Positions 45,108 through 52,977 of a stretch of DNA of 55,885 bases are shown here, one piece after another. The notes below the pieces were generated by a model. The model was given only the letters and a program-made list of their open reading frames with translations. It was not told the origin of the DNA and made no database searches. The first letter of the stretch is position 1, and each line of letters starts with the position of its first letter. Origin of the DNA: Candidatus Omnitrophota bacterium (lineage in GTDB: Bacteria > Omnitrophota > Gorgyraeia > Velamenicoccales > Velamenicoccaceae); NCBI GenBank assembly GCA_020052645.1, contig JAGVOQ010000015.1:1-55885 (forward strand), written 5' to 3'. The position numbers and the translations under genes were made by a program.

Positions 45108-45200
45108 GAGCCCCACTCATATGAAACAAATGTATAGGGCGAGTGAACTCTTGATTCTTGTCTCTTTACAAGAATCAACTCCGAATCTTCCCTCATTAAT
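45108..45200 (-). repeat. Diverged composite repeat upstream of tsf (family H)
   Basis: Reading toward tsf: a TTGATTCTTG hairpin with a perfect 10-bp stem (about 45152-45178), then CACTC paired with GAGTG (about 45114-45146), then GCTCATGAAGGAG before the ATG. The order and the ending match the other copies, but part 1 is not recognisable. Confidence 0.5.
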
Positions 45201-45681
45201 ATTATTCTTAAAAGAAGATATGGAGCAAAACATTTACCTTAATTTCTCTAATTTAGAAAAATACGGAGCAATATTTTAATTTTTTCCTTAGTCCCTTCCT
45301 TTATGTGGAACTAGGAAGGACTATCCCTTCTGGATTAACTCCGCAGCCTGCTTGGTAAATTTTCTGCCCAATTATGTGGGCTGAGAAAATTTACAAGCGT
45401 TTAAGTCCCTACCCTAATATGGAATTGGGTAGGACTACCCTTTTTGGGTTAGGCCAGGAGTTATTCCGCTATTTCTTAATTTTGCCTATACAATGGTTTT
45501 TATTCCTTACTCCCTTTTTTATAAGGAGAAAAAGGACAACCCCTTCTGGGTTGAAAGTTTCCGCCGTAGGCGGATCAGCCTTCGGCTGAAACCCCGCAGC
45601 CTGCTTGATAAATTTTCTGCCCAATTATGTGGGCTGAGAAAATTTACAAGCGTTTTAGGCCAGGAGTCATCATGCCTTAAC
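45201..45681. repeat. Mosaic of P and Q repeats filling the rpsB-tsf gap
   Basis: Three 47-bp-type units (starting 45288, 45402 and near 45502) alternate with two copies of a long-stem hairpin (45338-45403 and 45591-45656). The unit at 45402 has TACCC/GGGTA and ACCC/GGGT stems; the one near 45502 has TTTTT/AAAAA and AACCC/GGGTT stems. All are compensated changes. A TTTC/GAAA three-way junction (about 45558-45591) follows. No gene is seen in this stretch. Confidence 0.8.
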
Positions 45682-46548
45682 CTAATCTTTCTCTATACGT
45701 GATTTTTTAATCTTGATGGGTTTTTCTTTAACCACTTCTTCCTTATCAATGGCCAGCTTCTTGATAACCTCTTCCTCTATCTCAGGACTGATCTCAGGGA
45801 TTGCTTCTTCCAATTCCTGCGCTTCTTTCTCCTCCATCTTCTTCATTACCGCTTTGACTTCATCATAACGCTTACGGCCGTCTAAAATACTTTCAGCCAT
45901 AAGCGAAGAAATAAGTCTGATGGACTTAATGGCATCATCATTTCCAGGAATAGGATAATCAATCAAACTGGGATCACAGTTAGTATCAATAAGCGCCACT
46001 ATAGGAATATTAAGCCTCTTGGCCTCAAGGACCGATGTTTCTTCCTTTTTGGAATCAATAACAAAAACAGCCGCCGGCAATCTATCCATTTCGATAACGC
46101 CAGATAGATTTTTCAATAACTTTTCCCGTTCCTTATTTAAAGTTGCGATCTCTTTCTTGGTCAAACTGTTAAAGATCCCCTCTTTCTCCATTTGCACGAT
46201 TTCCTTATAACGCTTAATGCTCTTCTTGATCGTCTGAAAATTCGTCAAAAGTCCGCCCAGCCAACGGTGATTAATGTAAAAAGCACCACACCGCTTCGCT
46301 TCTTCTTCGACAACTTCCTGAGCCTGCTTTTTTGTTCCCACAAAAAGCACAGGCTTACCTTGGGCCGCGATCTCAGACATAAAAACGCGCGCTTCATTCA
46401 AAAACTTCTGCGTTTTTTCTAAATCAATAATGTAAATACCGCTTTTTTCTCCGAAGATAAAATGCTTCATCTTTGGATTCCATCTCTTGGTTTGATGCCC
46501 AAAATGGACTCCAGCCTCCAACAACTGTTTGATTAATTCTGTAGTCAA
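45682..46548 (-). CDS. rpsB: 30S ribosomal protein S2
   Basis: Binds bS1 and 16S rRNA late in 30S assembly. 288 residues; the core (about 1-225) is typical, with [19 protein letters not shown] at the start and [19 protein letters not shown] near 190. A charged Glu/Lys-rich C-terminal tail of about 55 residues extends past the E. coli length. The start codon is TTG, supported by an AAAGGAG Shine-Dalgarno at correct spacing and the expected N-terminus. A strong promoter and a structured leader precede it. Confidence 0.95.
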   Translation of the reverse strand: MTTELIKQLLEAGVHFGHQTKRWNPKMKHFIFGEKSGIYIIDLEKTQKFLNEARVFMSEIAAQGKPVLFVGTKKQAQEVVEEEAKRCGAFYINHRWLGGLLTNFQTIKKSIKRYKEIVQMEKEGIFNSLTKKEIATLNKEREKLLKNLSGVIEMDRLPAAVFVIDSKKEETSVLEAKRLNIPIVALIDTNCDPSLIDYPIPGNDDAIKSIRLISSLMAESILDGRKRYDEVKAVMKKMEEKEAQELEEAIPEISPEIEEEVIKKLAIDKEEVVKEKPIKIKKSRIEKD

Positions 46549-46881
46549 GTTTGTTTCTCCTTTCTTAAAAAGACTTGCGCTAGAAAAGCGCTGCCTTTTG
46601 AACCAATAGATTTTTATGCGTTGATAACAATAATCATCGGTGTAATCTATTTTTTGAGCTTAAATTCTACCCTCTACTTAAACTGACATACTATAACACA
46701 TCATTTTTTAATTTCAAATGATATTTTTCCACGCTCGAGACACCGAATCTTAAAGCTTAAAAACATCTCGCGCCTGATAAAAAATCGCACTTCTTTACCA
46801 AAAAACAAAGAACAATCTACGGAAACGCTGTTTTAAGCATCAAGAAAAGCGTTTCCTGTCTCTGACAGGATGCATGCCCGT
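46549..46881. other. rpsB leader, promoter and msbA 3' hairpins
   Basis: No gene. From the right: after the msbA stop come two hairpins, CCTGTC-aga-GACAGG and a GGAAACGCT/AGCGTTTCC stem (about 46813-46872), without a clear T run. The rpsB promoter is at 46690-46717. The leader of about 135 nt can form AATAGATT/AATCTATT and AGCGCT/AGCGC hairpins before the Shine-Dalgarno. Confidence 0.6.
46690..46717 (-). promoter_or_regulatory. Promoter of the rpsB operon
   Basis: On the minus strand TTGAAA (46712-46717) and TATAGT (46690-46695) are 16 bases apart, a good sigma-70-type match. It lies about 140 bases upstream of the rpsB start, which gives a long leader as is common for S2 genes. Confidence 0.65.
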
Positions 46882-48693
46882 TTAAGCCTGAAATTGCATA
46901 TCATAGAGTCGCTTATACAGGCCTGACTGAGCCAAAAGCGCCTCATGCGCCCCTTCTTCCACAATCCGACCCTCATTGATCACAAAGATCTTAGACGCAT
47001 TTTTTATTGTTGATAAACGGTGAGCGATAACAAATACAGTCCGACCCTCCATAAGAACGGCCAAAGCCTCCTGGACAAGCCGCTCAGACTGAGAATCCAA
47101 TTGTGAAGTCGCCTCATCTAAGATCAAAAGAGGTGGATTTTTTAAAATGGCGCGCGCGATAGCCAACCGTTGCCGCTCTCCTCCGGAAAGCTTCACTCCC
47201 CGATCGCCGATATATGTATCATACCCTTGAGGAAGATTTAAGATAAATTCATGCGCAAAGGCCTTCTTGGCCGCTTCTACAATCTCATCATATTTCGCGT
47301 CTCTTTTACCATAAGCGATATTATCGCGAACCGTATCATTAAATAAAATTGTTTCCTGGGACACCATCGCCATATGCTGGCGCAACGACTTCACGTTAAG
47401 CGTACGAATATCCCTGCCATCGATCAAAACTGAACCTTTCTGAGGATCGTAAAAACGCGCAACAAGGTCCACCATGGTGCTTTTTCCTGCACCGCTCGGG
47501 CCCACCAAAGCGACAACTTCATCTTTACGGCATTTAAAACTAATCCCTTTTAAAACATCTGCCTCTTCATAACGAAACCAGACATCTCTCATTTCAAGGC
47601 CATCTTTAATCTCTTTCAGATCCCATGCGCCCGGCTCTTCCTTGATCTTTGGGGTAATATCTAAAACCTCATAAATCCTGGTAGAAGACGCGAAAGCCTT
47701 TTGCATAATAGCATTAACATTACTTAATTTTTTAAAAGGACGGATCATCATCATAACAGAAGCAAGAAAAAGGCCGAACGCGCCGAAAGAAAGCTCACCA
47801 GTCACAACTTTGCGGCCGATATACAACAAGATGACAACACCGCCGATAACACCGATAAATTCCGTTGCCGGCGCCAAAATCTGCGTGCGCACAATGGACT
47901 TCATGCTTAATTTATAATAATCCTGATTCTGCTTCCCGAATTTTTCAACCTCATAACGTTCCGCGCCAAACGCGCGCACGATCCGTACTCCTGAAATCGT
48001 CTCAACGAGCAGAGAATTGATATCTGCCATCTTTTCCTGTGTGTTTCGGCTGATCTTGCGCAATTTTTTCCCTACCATAACAATAGGGATGCAAATAAAA
48101 GGCACCATGAGAAGAGGAATAATCGCCAATCTCCAATACATAAAGACAACAACACAGGAGAAAAAAATAATTTGAAAACTTTGATAAACCAGATCTGTAA
48201 AACCATAAGAGACGGCATTTTCCACCATGCTGACATCATTGGTAATCCGAGAAAGAAGCTCTCCGCTGCGCTTTCTAGAAAAATAATCCAGATCCAAACT
48301 CTGAAACTTCTCATAAAGCATAAGCCGGATATCTCTCATAACCCGCTGACCCACCTTTGACATAAGAACTGCCTGTAAAAACGCGAAAAATCCCTTCAAA
48401 AGAAACAAAACTATGATAAAAATAGCCATGTCATAGAGAAGAGTCATCTGAGGGATGGCGTTGATCTTGGCAACAAAATTCTCGATAAACGCGGGCATTC
48501 TGGCTGGAAGGACGATTTTCCCGTTTGAAAGCACTTTGTCGGAAAACGGGACGATCATCCCAACAGAAACACCGTCAAAAATCGTAGAAACAAACATGGC
48601 CACAACGCCGATACCAAGGATCTTAAGATGGGGCTTCGTAAAATTGAATAATTTCCAGTATTCCTGTAAAAAAACTTTCTTTTCTTTAGACAC
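46882..48693 (-). CDS. msbA: MsbA-type ABC exporter
   Basis: Probable flippase moving lipid A core across the inner membrane. 603 residues: six-helix transmembrane domain (about 20-310), then an ATPase domain with Walker A VGPSGAGKST, signature KLSGGERQRLAIARA and Walker B LLILDEATSQ. A half-transporter of this layout works as a homodimer. A drug or peptide exporter is possible by sequence alone, but adjacency to lpxB and the many LPS genes favours MsbA. The start is a GTG with AAAGGAG 5 bases before it; the frame upstream is not conserved-looking. Confidence 0.85.
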   Translation of the reverse strand: MSKEKKVFLQEYWKLFNFTKPHLKILGIGVVAMFVSTIFDGVSVGMIVPFSDKVLSNGKIVLPARMPAFIENFVAKINAIPQMTLLYDMAIFIIVLFLLKGFFAFLQAVLMSKVGQRVMRDIRLMLYEKFQSLDLDYFSRKRSGELLSRITNDVSMVENAVSYGFTDLVYQSFQIIFFSCVVVFMYWRLAIIPLLMVPFICIPIVMVGKKLRKISRNTQEKMADINSLLVETISGVRIVRAFGAERYEVEKFGKQNQDYYKLSMKSIVRTQILAPATEFIGVIGGVVILLYIGRKVVTGELSFGAFGLFLASVMMMIRPFKKLSNVNAIMQKAFASSTRIYEVLDITPKIKEEPGAWDLKEIKDGLEMRDVWFRYEEADVLKGISFKCRKDEVVALVGPSGAGKSTMVDLVARFYDPQKGSVLIDGRDIRTLNVKSLRQHMAMVSQETILFNDTVRDNIAYGKRDAKYDEIVEAAKKAFAHEFILNLPQGYDTYIGDRGVKLSGGERQRLAIARAILKNPPLLILDEATSQLDSQSERLVQEALAVLMEGRTVFVIAHRLSTIKNASKIFVINEGRIVEEGAHEALLAQSGLYKRLYDMQFQA

Positions 48694-48742
48694 AAAACTC
48701 CTTTTGGATGAACTCGTTAGGGTTTTTATCGTACCACACTTG

Positions 48743-48771
48743 TTGACATCTCTCAAGATATTTGTTATGAT
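48743..48771 (+). promoter_or_regulatory. Promoter of the oxidoreductase-lpxB unit
   Basis: TTGACA (48743-48748) and TATGAT (48766-48771) are exactly 17 bases apart, a near-consensus sigma-70 promoter. It lies in the divergent gap between msbA and the plus-strand oxidoreductase, about 50 bases before its start codon. Confidence 0.85.
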
Positions 48772-48822
48772 TGCACTTTAACGGCATCGCTTAAAAAAAC
48801 ATTCTTGCTAAAGGAAGAGACC

Positions 48823-49746
48823 TTGACAACTGAACTTAAAATCGGGGTTATTGGAACAGGCCGCCTAGGCACTCTTCATGCCCGCGTCTACAGCGAAATC
48901 CCACATGTCAGACTTATAGGCGTCTCTGATGTCGATATCAATAAAGCCGCTACAATAGCTCAACAATACAACACCCAGGTCTTTAATGATCCTCGCGCGC
49001 TTCTTTCCGAAGTCGATTGCCTCAGCATCGCCACCCCTACCAACACACATTTTGAAATCGCCAAGCTTGCCATTCTTTCAAAAAAACACGTCTTAGTCGA
49101 AAAACCGATCACAAACAACCTAAAAGAAGCCAAAAAACTGGTCCACTTGGCCAAAAGAAACAAAATCATCCTTCAGGTCGGTCATGTAGAAAGATTTAAT
49201 TCCGCTTTTATCGCTCTTCAAAAGATCGCTCTTAACCCCCGCTTCATCGAATGCCATCGCTTAAGCCCTTTTCCCAACCGATCTTTGGACATCGGGGTTG
49301 TTTTTGATCTTATGATCCACGACATCGATATTCTTCTAGGTATTGTCAACGCTAAAATAGCCCACATTGACGCTGTAGGCGTTAGCGTCTTAACACCCTT
49401 TGAAGATATCGCCAATGTGCGCCTTACTTTCAAGAACGGATGCATAGCCAATTTGACCGCTTCGCGCATCTCAGACGAACCCATGCGCAAAATCAGGATA
49501 TTTTCAAAAGACACCTACATCTCTTTAGACTATCAAGCCCAAGAGGCTTTTTCGTATAAGAAAGAAAACGGAAAAATTACCAAAGAGCTGATCCCGATCG
49601 AAAAAGAAGAACCTATTAAAAAAGAAATCGAATCTTTCATTCTTTGCGTCCGCCATAACAAAAAGCCCGTTGTCTCAGGTCTTGAGGCCACCGAAGCCTT
49701 AAAAGTCGCCACCCAAATTCGAAAACTCATAATGCATAAACACTAA
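48823..49746 (+). CDS. Gfo/Idh/MocA-family oxidoreductase, possibly UDP-GlcNAc 3-dehydrogenase
   Basis: 307 residues: N-terminal NAD-binding Rossmann fold (IGVIGTGRLGTLHARVYSE), the family's EKPITNNLKEAKKL motif near 98 and a C-terminal substrate domain with MIHDIDILLG. It is just upstream of lpxB on the same strand. Proteins of this family beside lipid A genes include GnnA, which oxidises UDP-GlcNAc so that an aminotransferase can make a 3-amino sugar for lipid A. That role is inferred. I use a TTG start at 48823, placed 7 bases from AAGGAAG; an earlier TTG at 48805 has no ribosome site. Confidence 0.8.
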   Translation: MTTELKIGVIGTGRLGTLHARVYSEIPHVRLIGVSDVDINKAATIAQQYNTQVFNDPRALLSEVDCLSIATPTNTHFEIAKLAILSKKHVLVEKPITNNLKEAKKLVHLAKRNKIILQVGHVERFNSAFIALQKIALNPRFIECHRLSPFPNRSLDIGVVFDLMIHDIDILLGIVNAKIAHIDAVGVSVLTPFEDIANVRLTFKNGCIANLTASRISDEPMRKIRIFSKDTYISLDYQAQEAFSYKKENGKITKELIPIEKEEPIKKEIESFILCVRHNKKPVVSGLEATEALKVATQIRKLIMHKH

Positions 49747-49837
49747 AACATTTCCTAAAAACCCCCGCTACCGCGGGATTTCACTAAAAATCACACTCTG
49801 GTTTTCAATTCTCAAAAATGAAAAATAAGGTGCTTGT

Positions 49838-50983
49838 ATGGAAAAAAAGATTCTGATCGTGGCCGGAGAGGCCTCTGGTGATATTCATGCCGCCCATCTT
49901 GTGCGCCATCTTAAAGCATCTTCCCCACAATTGTCTTTCTATGGCCTTGGCGGAAAAAACATGCGCGAGGCAGGCGTTGACCTAAGTTTTAACCTGACGT
50001 CTCTTGCAGTCGTCGGCTTTTTCGAGATTTTAAAAAATTACAGCCGTTTTAAAAAAATTTTTGATGATCTCGTCGAAAAAACTAGAATAGAAAAACCTGA
50101 AGCGGCCATCCTTGTAGATTATCCTGGTTTCAACCTTAGGCTTATCCGCGCGCTAAAAAAACAAAACATCAAAATCATCTATTTTATCAGTCCTCAAGTT
50201 TGGGCATGGGGAAAAAAACGCATCGATTTCATCCGCAAGAATGTCGATCTCATGCTCGTTTTGTTTAAATTTGAGGAAATCCTCTATCGGGATAAAAACT
50301 TTAATGTCAAATTCGTAGGGCATCCGCTCTTAGATAACGTAAAATCCTCTATCCCTAAAGAAAAACTTTTTGAAACGATTGGGTTCAAAATGAACCTAAG
50401 GACGCTCGCCCTCCTTCCGGGTTCACGGGAACGCGAAGTCTTAAACCACCTGCCTGTCATACTTCAAGCTGCTCAGGAAATTCTTAAGAAATTCCATAAC
50501 ACGCAATTTCTTATCTGTCGCTCGACAACAGTGAGGCGCGAAATTTATAAGGAAATCATCGATAAGATGAAAATAGATTTTACGTATAAAATCCTAGACG
50601 ACCTGACTTATGAAGGCGTTTCAGCAAGTGACTTGGCTGTTGTTGCCTCAGGAACGGCGACTTTAGAAACAGCCATTTTAAACAAACCCATGGTCATTAT
50701 CTATAAGGTTTCATTTTTAACATGGGCCATGGCAAAAGCGCTGATCAAAATACCTTATATCGGACTCGTCAATGTTGTGGCAGGACAGAAGATCATACCT
50801 GAATTAGTCCAATTCGACGCGACGCCTAAAAAAATTGCCGCTACCTGCATCCATCTTTTTGAAAATTCACAGGCAAGAGAAAAAATCCAAGCAGAGCTTT
50901 ATGCGGTTAAAAATACTTTGGGCATCCCCGGCGCCACCGAACGCGCCGCGCAGGAAATTATAAAGTTCTTAGGTCAAGGTTAA
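49838..50983 (+). CDS. lpxB: Lipid A disaccharide synthase
   Basis: Joins UDP-diacylglucosamine and lipid X into the lipid A disaccharide, the substrate of LpxK in this window. 381 residues, GT-B fold; the start ILIVAGEASGDIHAAHLV is diagnostic, with FISPQVWAWGKKRID near 120 and LLPGSREREVLNHLPV near 190. AAGGTG precedes the ATG. The preceding 91-base gap has a small CCCGC/GCGGG hairpin only. Its last codons (GQG then TAA) lie in an inverted repeat shared with the convergent macrodomain gene, which ends in the same residues. Confidence 0.95.
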   Translation: MEKKILIVAGEASGDIHAAHLVRHLKASSPQLSFYGLGGKNMREAGVDLSFNLTSLAVVGFFEILKNYSRFKKIFDDLVEKTRIEKPEAAILVDYPGFNLRLIRALKKQNIKIIYFISPQVWAWGKKRIDFIRKNVDLMLVLFKFEEILYRDKNFNVKFVGHPLLDNVKSSIPKEKLFETIGFKMNLRTLALLPGSREREVLNHLPVILQAAQEILKKFHNTQFLICRSTTVRREIYKEIIDKMKIDFTYKILDDLTYEGVSASDLAVVASGTATLETAILNKPMVIIYKVSFLTWAMAKALIKIPYIGLVNVVAGQKIIPELVQFDATPKKIAATCIHLFENSQAREKIQAELYAVKNTLGIPGATERAAQEIIKFLGQG

Positions 50984-51028
50984 GGTTTTAGGTTAAGAAT
51001 TTCTCAAACTTAACCTTAACCTTGACCT
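50970..51028. repeat. Inverted repeat between convergent lpxB and macrodomain genes
   Basis: The left arm AGGTCAA, GGTTAAG, GTTTTAG, GTTAAG (about 50970-50997) is mirrored by CTTAACC, TTAACCT, TGACCTA. Both genes run into the arms and end with the same codons (Gly-Gln-Gly-stop). It could act as a bidirectional 3' structure, but no T run follows either side. Confidence 0.8.
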
Positions 51029-51519
51029 ATCTCTTTATACACCCTCTGATACACTTTCAAATCTCCTTCAGAAAAACACACAAACCGAATTTCATTAAAT
51101 TCATTCTCGAATTCCCGGCCAACGCTTAAAGCGATCCTTGCCGCCTCTTTAATCGGATATCCGTAAACACCTGTGCTGATAGACGGAAACGCAATTGTTT
51201 TGAGCCCTTCTTTTTTGGCTAAAAGAAGACTGTTTCTATAACAATTTTCCAACAACAAGGGTTCTCTGCTTTTGCCGCCGTGCCACACAGGCCCTGGGGT
51301 ATGTATGATTTTTTTTGACACAAGCTTGCCGGCATTCGTCAGTACGGCCTCACCTGTCGGACATGAACCGATTATACGGCATTCCTCCATGACGCTACGC
51401 CCTGCAGCCCGATGAATCGCCCCGTCTACACCCCCGCCGCCGCGCAACCCCGTATTGGCCGCGTTGACAATAACGCTAACATTTTCCAGTGTTATATCAC
51501 CGAATTTAATGATAATCAC
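51016..51519 (-). CDS. Macrodomain protein (ADP-ribose / O-acetyl-ADP-ribose binding, YmdB/MacroD type)
   Basis: 167 residues, a single macrodomain. MacroD-type loops are present: VIVNAANTGLRGGGGVDGAI near 15-34 and PSISTGVYGYPIKEAA near 115, the ADP-ribose phosphate-binding loop. Such proteins remove ADP-ribose or deacetylate O-acetyl-ADP-ribose. The start is a GTG 6 bases after AGGAG; the longer frame upstream to 51555 is encoded by heptamer repeats, so I reject it. It lies downstream of SPL-type and nucleoside-phosphorylase genes, which may point to NAD or nucleotide metabolism. Confidence 0.88.
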   Translation of the reverse strand: MIIIKFGDITLENVSVIVNAANTGLRGGGGVDGAIHRAAGRSVMEECRIIGSCPTGEAVLTNAGKLVSKKIIHTPGPVWHGGKSREPLLLENCYRNSLLLAKKEGLKTIAFPSISTGVYGYPIKEAARIALSVGREFENEFNEIRFVCFSEGDLKVYQRVYKEIGQG

Positions 51520-51534
51520 AAACAACTCCTTTTT

Positions 51535-51630
51535 CAGGCACCAGGGAACAGGCAACGGGGATCGGAAAACTAAAAAATAAAAATCTCTTGCTCGCTGTTA
51601 CCTGTTACCAGATGCCTGTTGCCTGAATCA
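51535..51630. repeat. Heptamer-armed hairpin at SPL-family gene stop codon
   Basis: The left arm is CAGGCAC, CAGGGAA, CAGGCAA, CGGGGAT, CGGAAAA (51535-51569). The right arm is CTGTTAC, CTGTTAC, CAGATGC, CTGTTGC, CTGAATC, A (51594-51629). The exact 7-bp period is the same heptamer family as at four other loci far away. The stop codon TGA of the radical SAM gene sits in the last heptamer. Confidence 0.85.
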
Positions 51631-52977
51631 TCCTTTCAAACCTACTACTTTATGCATCGCGTGATCTTCCATACACAGATACACCCAGATTTTCTTGGAA
51701 AATTTTCTTATCGTGGTCAATAAATGCCTGTACATATCCTGCCTTGCTTGAAAAGAATAACGCAATTTATTATCATACCCTAAAAAAAGTTCCCCATCCA
51801 AAATCGAATTATTCGGAAACCGGGCCTCTAAAATCGGCTTTAATGACGGCGAAAAACGAAAGGTCCCCAGGCTAATCCAGACAATACAACGAGGACTTAA
51901 AAAATCAAAAATGCGGGAAACGACATTCTCATAATCTTTTCTCCATCCAGGATAATGGATCAAAGGATCAAAATGAAATCCTATTTTGTAACCGGCCTTG
52001 CTGCACGCCTGAGCCGCTTTCAGGCGGTCGTTTAAAGCTGGCGTAAGAAACTCATTACGATCAATCATCTTCTGTGGATTGAGCGACCAGGAAACAACAA
52101 TATTGCCCCGAGGCGTCTGGCCTAAAAGATTTGCGACATGAATACTTTTCGTCTTAAACTCAAAGGTTACTTTAGGGTAATTTTTTAAAAAATCGATGAT
52201 ACTCTTTGAATAATCAGTTATAGGGTCAAGTGCCAGGGAATCAGAGAACTCGCCTGTCCCCAAGCGCATGCCGCTGTGTTGATAATGTTTCAACGAATCA
52301 AAATAAGCATTGAGATTCGCCGGCAAAATAATACCAGGGGTATTTGTGTACTGCTGCAAAAAGCAATACGAGCATTCAAAAACACAGCCAAATCCACAAT
52401 TAAAAATATGATACCCGCATCCTTGCGCGCCCGCAGTACAAGGACATTTTTTAAAATAATCGTCTTCCTGGGCGACAACAAATACTTTTTCCGTGCGCCG
52501 GTTATAATCACTGGCGTTCAGTCCTTTTTGGGTCTTTAGATATTCTTTAAGACTTGGGATTTTTTTGACTTGAATGTCCGGGAAAGCTTTTTTTAGACGC
52601 GCAATAATCTCAAAAGATTCAACTTCCTGTTCCACGAAAATCTTTTTTGGAGAAAAAAGTGCTCGCGTCAAATCCACGCTCGACGACCGAGAAAACTCAA
52701 AATCCGGCAGATAAGGCCTTAAGGCCTCTTTTTGACGCGTGGCTTCGGGAAAACGACGAGACAAAAGAATTGTTTTTAAAACCTTGTAATTTTCAAACGG
52801 TACTTCGGAAATGATTTTTTGCGGCGGCGTTTTGTCACGCTTGGATATTTCATAAAGAAGGCGCGCGATCTCCCTTTGTTTATTGACACCAAAATGGGGC
52901 GCGTGGTTTTTGACCGCGCAGCGGATTTCTTTTAAACGACTGGATTCTTTTGTATATCCGCTCTGATGAAATCGCAT
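51628..52977 (-). CDS. SPL-family radical SAM protein with N-terminal extension
   Basis: 449 residues. The radical SAM cluster motif is CVFECSYC (Cys-x3-Cys-x2-Cys) near 198, in an SplB-like context (HIFNCGFG before, FLQQYTNTPGIILPANLNAY after). Residues 1-110 are an extra basic helical region of unknown function. Spore photoproduct lyase repairs UV-damaged spore DNA, but I see no other sporulation gene here, so the substrate is unknown. It overlaps the nucleoside-phosphorylase gene by 46 bases; the start could be somewhat internal. Confidence 0.8.
   Translation of the reverse strand: MRFHQSGYTKESSRLKEIRCAVKNHAPHFGVNKQREIARLLYEISKRDKTPPQKIISEVPFENYKVLKTILLSRRFPEATRQKEALRPYLPDFEFSRSSSVDLTRALFSPKKIFVEQEVESFEIIARLKKAFPDIQVKKIPSLKEYLKTQKGLNASDYNRRTEKVFVVAQEDDYFKKCPCTAGAQGCGYHIFNCGFGCVFECSYCFLQQYTNTPGIILPANLNAYFDSLKHYQHSGMRLGTGEFSDSLALDPITDYSKSIIDFLKNYPKVTFEFKTKSIHVANLLGQTPRGNIVVSWSLNPQKMIDRNEFLTPALNDRLKAAQACSKAGYKIGFHFDPLIHYPGWRKDYENVVSRIFDFLSPRCIVWISLGTFRFSPSLKPILEARFPNNSILDGELFLGYDNKLRYSFQARQDMYRHLLTTIRKFSKKIWVYLCMEDHAMHKVVGLKG

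Noticed and set aside
51520-51555. Upstream start for the macrodomain protein
   Set aside because: The extension is encoded by heptamer repeats; the GTG at 51519 has a proper Shine-Dalgarno.
51628-52977. Genuine spore photoproduct lyase and a sporulating host
   Set aside because: The rest of the window is Gram-negative LPS biology with no sporulation gene; the family is broad and occurs in non-spore-formers.
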